Origin: Bifidobacterium pseudolongum subsp. pseudolongum DSM 20099 | GTDB lineage: Bacteria; Actinomycetota; Actinomycetes; Actinomycetales; Bifidobacteriaceae | Reading direction: 5' to 3' | Assembly (NCBI RefSeq): GCF_000771225.1 | Contig: NZ_JDTZ01000003.1 | Location: 423,259-487,258 of the forward strand | Length of the DNA stretch: 64,000 nt | Shown here: piece by piece, positions 61,575-64,000 of the stretch | How the letters are laid out: each line of letters opens with the position of its first letter | Position numbering within the stretch: position 1 is the stretch's first letter | Position numbers and translations under genes: made by a program | The notes under the pieces: generated by a model | Databases searched by the model: none | Told to the model about the DNA's origin: nothing | Seen by the model: the letters and a program-made list of their open reading frames with translations, nothing else

Positions 61575-62471
61575 ATGAATTTCTTCCAAGCGATATTCCT
61601 CGGATTGGTGCAGGCGTTGACCGAATACCTGCCGGTCTCGTCCAGCGCGCACATCCGCATCATCGGCGATCTCATGCTGGGCAGCGACCCCGGCGCGGCA
61701 TTCACCGCAATCATCCAGATCGGCACCGAGCTTGCGGTGCTGCTGTACTTCCGCCATGACATCTGGAACATCCTCAAGAACTGGTGCATCTGTCTGGCTG
61801 GCAAGAACGGCAAAGATTGGAAACACCGTCTGGGTGAAGGCAACAAGGACGCGCGCCTCGGTTGGTACATCATCATCGCCACGCTGCCGATTGTAATCGC
61901 CGGACTGCTGTTCCAGGACGCCATTGAGAACACACTGCGCAATCTGTGGATCACCGCGGCGATGCTGCTCATCTTCGGCATCATCCTGTGGATCGTCGAC
62001 GACCGCGCGCCGCAGGTGAAGACCATCGACGACATGACGACAAAAGACGCCATCTGGTACGGCATCGGCCAGATGCTCGCGCTCATCCCCGGCGTGTCGC
62101 GTTCCGGCGGCACGATCACCTTCGGCCGCGCCATGGGCTATACGCGCGAAGCCGCGGTGCGCTGCGCCTTCCTCATGGCGATCCCGGCAGTGTTCGGCGC
62201 CGGCATACTCGAAGCCGTCAAGGCCGTCAAAGAGGTCAACGATCCCGCAGCGAGCACCATGTTCCCCGGCTGGGGCGCCACCATCGCCGCGACGGTCGTG
62301 GCGTTCGCCGTGGGTTATGTCGTGATCATCGGGTTCCTGAAATTCGTCTCGACGTTCTCGTACAAAGCTTTCGCCATCTACCGCATCGTGTTGGCGGTCA
62401 TCGTGGCGATCCTGCTGCTCACCGGCGTGCTGCAGCCGCTTGAAGGCATGGCGCTTGGCGGTAACGCGTGA
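61575..62471 (+). CDS. uppP: Undecaprenyl-diphosphatase UppP/BacA
   Basis: 298 residues, membrane phosphatase that recycles undecaprenyl pyrophosphate for cell-wall synthesis; overexpression gives bacitracin resistance. Motifs ALTEYLPVSSSAH and LIPGVSRSGGTITFGR carry the active residues. About eight hydrophobic helices. AAGGGGA before the ATG at 61575. Ends at a 31-bp hairpin. Confidence 0.95.
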   Translation: MNFFQAIFLGLVQALTEYLPVSSSAHIRIIGDLMLGSDPGAAFTAIIQIGTELAVLLYFRHDIWNILKNWCICLAGKNGKDWKHRLGEGNKDARLGWYIIIATLPIVIAGLLFQDAIENTLRNLWITAAMLLIFGIILWIVDDRAPQVKTIDDMTTKDAIWYGIGQMLALIPGVSRSGGTITFGRAMGYTREAAVRCAFLMAIPAVFGAGILEAVKAVKEVNDPAASTMFPGWGATIAATVVAFAVGYVVIIGFLKFVSTFSYKAFAIYRIVLAVIVAILLLTGVLQPLEGMALGGNA

Positions 62472-62476
62472 CGTTG

Positions 62477-62545
62477 TGCTTGGCAAAAGTGAACGGCCCG
62501 TCCCGATCGGAAGAATCGGGACGGGCCGTTCACTTTTGCCAAGCA
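62477..62545. terminator. 31-bp perfect inverted repeat between convergent uppP and PAC2 genes
   Basis: Arms 62477-62507 and 62515-62545 are fully complementary with a 7-nt loop (CGGAAGA). It begins six bases after the uppP stop and ends 33 bases before the end of the convergent PAC2 gene. The stem contains AAAAG/CTTTT near its base, so transcripts from either side can form a hairpin ending in U-rich sequence. Most likely a bidirectional terminator. Confidence 0.85.
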
Positions 62546-62578
62546 ACGAATCATGCCATCACAAGGCGGCGAAGACGC

Positions 62579-63412
62579 TTATGGGAGATCACGCAGATAC
62601 GCCTCGGCCTCCTGCACGAGTTGCTCCACGGCGGGGGCGCCGGACGAAGCGATGGCACGGGCATGCTGTTTCATATCATAGTCATGCTCAAGCTGGTCCA
62701 CATAGCCATCAAGGTCCGCGTTGTTGCGCACCATCACATCGCAATGCGCACGCCACTGGTCGGCCTTGCCTTCCAGCTCCTGCGCTTTGAGGTAGAGGCC
62801 GACCACCGACGCCAGCTGCTGAAACAGTTCCAACGTGGCCTGCGGACACGGCTCATTGCCGCCAAGGTACTGGGGGACCGACACCCAGATGGATGTGGTG
62901 TCGAAGCCTTCTTCGATGGCTATCGCATCGATGATGTGAGGAATGCCGATGGGGCCGTTGTACGCGTTATCTGGATCGGACTGCACCCCATTCACGCTCA
63001 CATCGATCGGCAGATCGCGCGTATGAGGGCATTCGGCGAGCATCGATCCCAAGGTCACGATTCTGCTCACGTCATATTGTTTGGCGAAGTGCAGCGTCTC
63101 ACGCACATAATCCATCCACCGGTAGTTCGGTTCCGGCCCCAGCTGTGCAAGCAGGTGCAGGTCGTCGCTGACGGTGATGTCATAGAACGCGGTCTGCGGC
63201 CACAGGATGCGCCGCGTGTCTTGAATCACGCACTGCATGGGGCGTGATGTCTGGTAATCGTAATATCTGTCGCGGCTGATGTGCCCCACTTCCAGGGAGC
63301 GGTATTTCGACACCAGATGGCGAATGACGTTGGTTGCGCTCTGGCAGGCGTCATTCCATCCATCGAACGCCGCAACCATAACGTATTTCGGTCTGGTTCT
63401 GTGCTCGTACAT
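62579..63412 (-). CDS. PAC2 family protein
   Basis: 277 residues of the PAC2/proteasome-assembly-chaperone-like superfamily: AAFDGWNDACQSATNVI, IVTLGSMLAECPHTR, GPIGIPHIIDAI and SIWVSVPQYLGG are characteristic of the actinobacterial members. Function is not established. The 5' end has no Shine-Dalgarno; a TACAGTTATAGA stretch lies just before the ATG, suggesting a leaderless message. Confidence 0.85.
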   Translation of the reverse strand: MYEHRTRPKYVMVAAFDGWNDACQSATNVIRHLVSKYRSLEVGHISRDRYYDYQTSRPMQCVIQDTRRILWPQTAFYDITVSDDLHLLAQLGPEPNYRWMDYVRETLHFAKQYDVSRIVTLGSMLAECPHTRDLPIDVSVNGVQSDPDNAYNGPIGIPHIIDAIAIEEGFDTTSIWVSVPQYLGGNEPCPQATLELFQQLASVVGLYLKAQELEGKADQWRAHCDVMVRNNADLDGYVDQLEHDYDMKQHARAIASSGAPAVEQLVQEAEAYLRDLP

Positions 63413-63720
63413 GTCTATAACTGTATCCCTTGCGCCGTGACGGAATCGTGAAGATTAGCCGCCGGTGAATGCCTGCACTGGTGCTGTGTTTGAGGCAAGC
63501 ATATTTTCCCGAAGCGGGCCCCTTCGGTGCGTCCACATGCTGACATAGGAGATTTGCCCGTAAGGTTTACTGCACATGGTCACATTACGGGCGTTCGTCT
63601 AGCCCGATACATACAAAACCGCGGAATACCAGTACGACACGCCGTGTGTTGCGCATTTTGAGGTTGTGGTTTATTGTAGTGACTCGTGCTCAGGCAGAGG
63701 AAATCCTCTGCGGAACATAT
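63413..63720. other. Spacer between PAC2 gene and tRNA cluster
   Basis: About 308 bases. Holds the PAC2 promoter (minus strand), a small hairpin CCGAAG (63509-63514) / CTTCGG (63522-63527), and the promoter for the tRNA genes. No supported coding frame. Confidence 0.5.
63649..63677 (+). promoter_or_regulatory. Putative promoter of the tRNA cluster
   Basis: TTGCGC (63649-63654), 17 bases, then TATTGT (63672-63677), 43 bases before the first tRNA. Confidence 0.5.
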
Positions 63721-63793
63721 GCGGACATAGCTTAGTTGGTAAAGCGCGACCTTGCCAAGGTCGAGACCGCGGGTTCGAGTCCCGTTGTCCGCT
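63721..63793 (+). tRNA. tRNA-Gly (GCC anticodon)
   Basis: 73 nt cloverleaf: acceptor GCGGACA pairs with TGTCCGC, anticodon loop TTGCCAA gives GCC, T-loop GGTTCGAGTCC, discriminator U. No encoded CCA. Confidence 0.95.
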
Positions 63794-63824
63794 CTAAGGT
63801 CCGAAGAGTTTAACAGACCTTTAC

Positions 63825-63895
63825 GGTGGGTTAGCCAAGCGGTTAGGCAGCGGCCTGCAAAGCCGTATAGACGAGTTCGACTCTCGTACCCACCT
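63825..63895 (+). tRNA. tRNA-Cys (GCA anticodon)
   Basis: 71 nt: acceptor GGTGGGT with ACCCACC, anticodon loop CTGCAAA (GCA), T-loop AGTTCGACTCT, discriminator U as expected for Cys. No encoded CCA. Confidence 0.95.
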
Positions 63896-63927
63896 CGTAC
63901 GAATGGCTTCGGTCATTTGAGTCAACC

Positions 63928-63999
63928 GGGCGGTTGGCGCAGTGGTAGCGCACTTCCCTGACACGGAAGGGGTCACAAGTTCGAATCTTGTATCGCCCA
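63928..63999 (+). tRNA. tRNA-Val (GAC anticodon)
   Basis: 72 nt: acceptor GGGCGGT with ATCGCCC (one G.U pair), anticodon loop CTGACAC (GAC), T-loop AGTTCGAATCT, discriminator A. Ends one base before the window edge. Confidence 0.93.
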
Positions 64000-64000
64000 C

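Noticed and set aside
63509..63527. Small hairpin as a terminator or tRNA leader element
   Set aside because: Only six base pairs, no U-tract on either strand.

Overview
This 64 kb window is chromosomal DNA of a high-GC actinobacterium, almost certainly a Bifidobacterium. The evidence is a bile salt hydrolase of the bifidobacterial type, the transaldolase/transketolase pair of the bifid shunt, the actinobacterial order uvrA-uvrC-aroE-rapZ-whiA-pgk-tpiA-secG, actinobacterial LexA and CIRCE sites, and a bifidobacterial-type pyr operon. The species cannot be fixed from sequence alone; the bile salt hydrolase and general composition suggest the animalis/pseudolongum part of the genus (weak inference). 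I see no prophage, insertion sequence, CRISPR array, rRNA or plasmid feature.

Layout. 1-7.5 kb: the 3' end of hemW, glutamate synthase gltB-gltD, and a small membrane protein. 7.5-10.9 kb: peroxiredoxin bcp (minus strand), then an ABC ATPase, trmI and a SixA-like phosphatase. 11-17.4 kb: metE, metF and glnE. 17.5-24 kb: a UMP biosynthesis operon, pyrB-I-C-F-K-D-E, closed by a strong terminator. 24-28 kb is the most eroded stretch: a truncated, frameshifted serpin gene behind a 10-G tract, a GNAT acetyltransferase, an antitoxin-like scrap, an orphan HxlR regulator with its own operator, and a HAD-LysR pair. 28-30.4 kb: ahpC plus a thioredoxin reductase fused to an AhpF-type N-terminal module. 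30.7-38.8 kb: VanZ-like protein, nnr, bsh, a CDF metal transporter, an ABC-F protein, a deoxyinosine glycosylase and a polytopic membrane protein. 39-49.9 kb: uvrA with a perfect SOS box, uvrC, aroE, rapZ, whiA, pgk, tpiA and secG. 50-54.6 kb: a HAD phosphatase, then an unusual amino-acid metabolism/regulation locus. 54.6-58 kb: tal and tkt (minus strand). 58-60.6 kb: CIRCE-hrcA-dnaJ. 60.6-64 kb: a fructosamine-kinase-like protein, uppP, a PAC2 protein and three tRNA genes (Gly, Cys, Val).

The most interesting locus is 50.9-54.6 kb. An XRE-type helix-turn-helix is fused through a disordered linker to a complete AlaA-like alanine aminotransferase. Its leader holds five complete copies of the 7-mer TTGAACA/TGTTCAA plus partial copies, including a 14-bp tandem repeat with an inverted copy nearby. 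Five more complete copies lie inside the coding sequence, exactly in the linker and in all three codon registers, so the DNA motif rather than the protein sequence looks selected. The gene is followed by an Lrp/AsnC regulator and a second aminotransferase. I propose an autoregulated, MocR-like (but XRE-based) enzyme-regulator with operators on both sides of its promoter and inside its own gene.

Many gene ends carry long, perfect GC-rich hairpins with poor U-tracts, the longest a 31-bp perfect inverted repeat between the convergent uppP and PAC2 genes.
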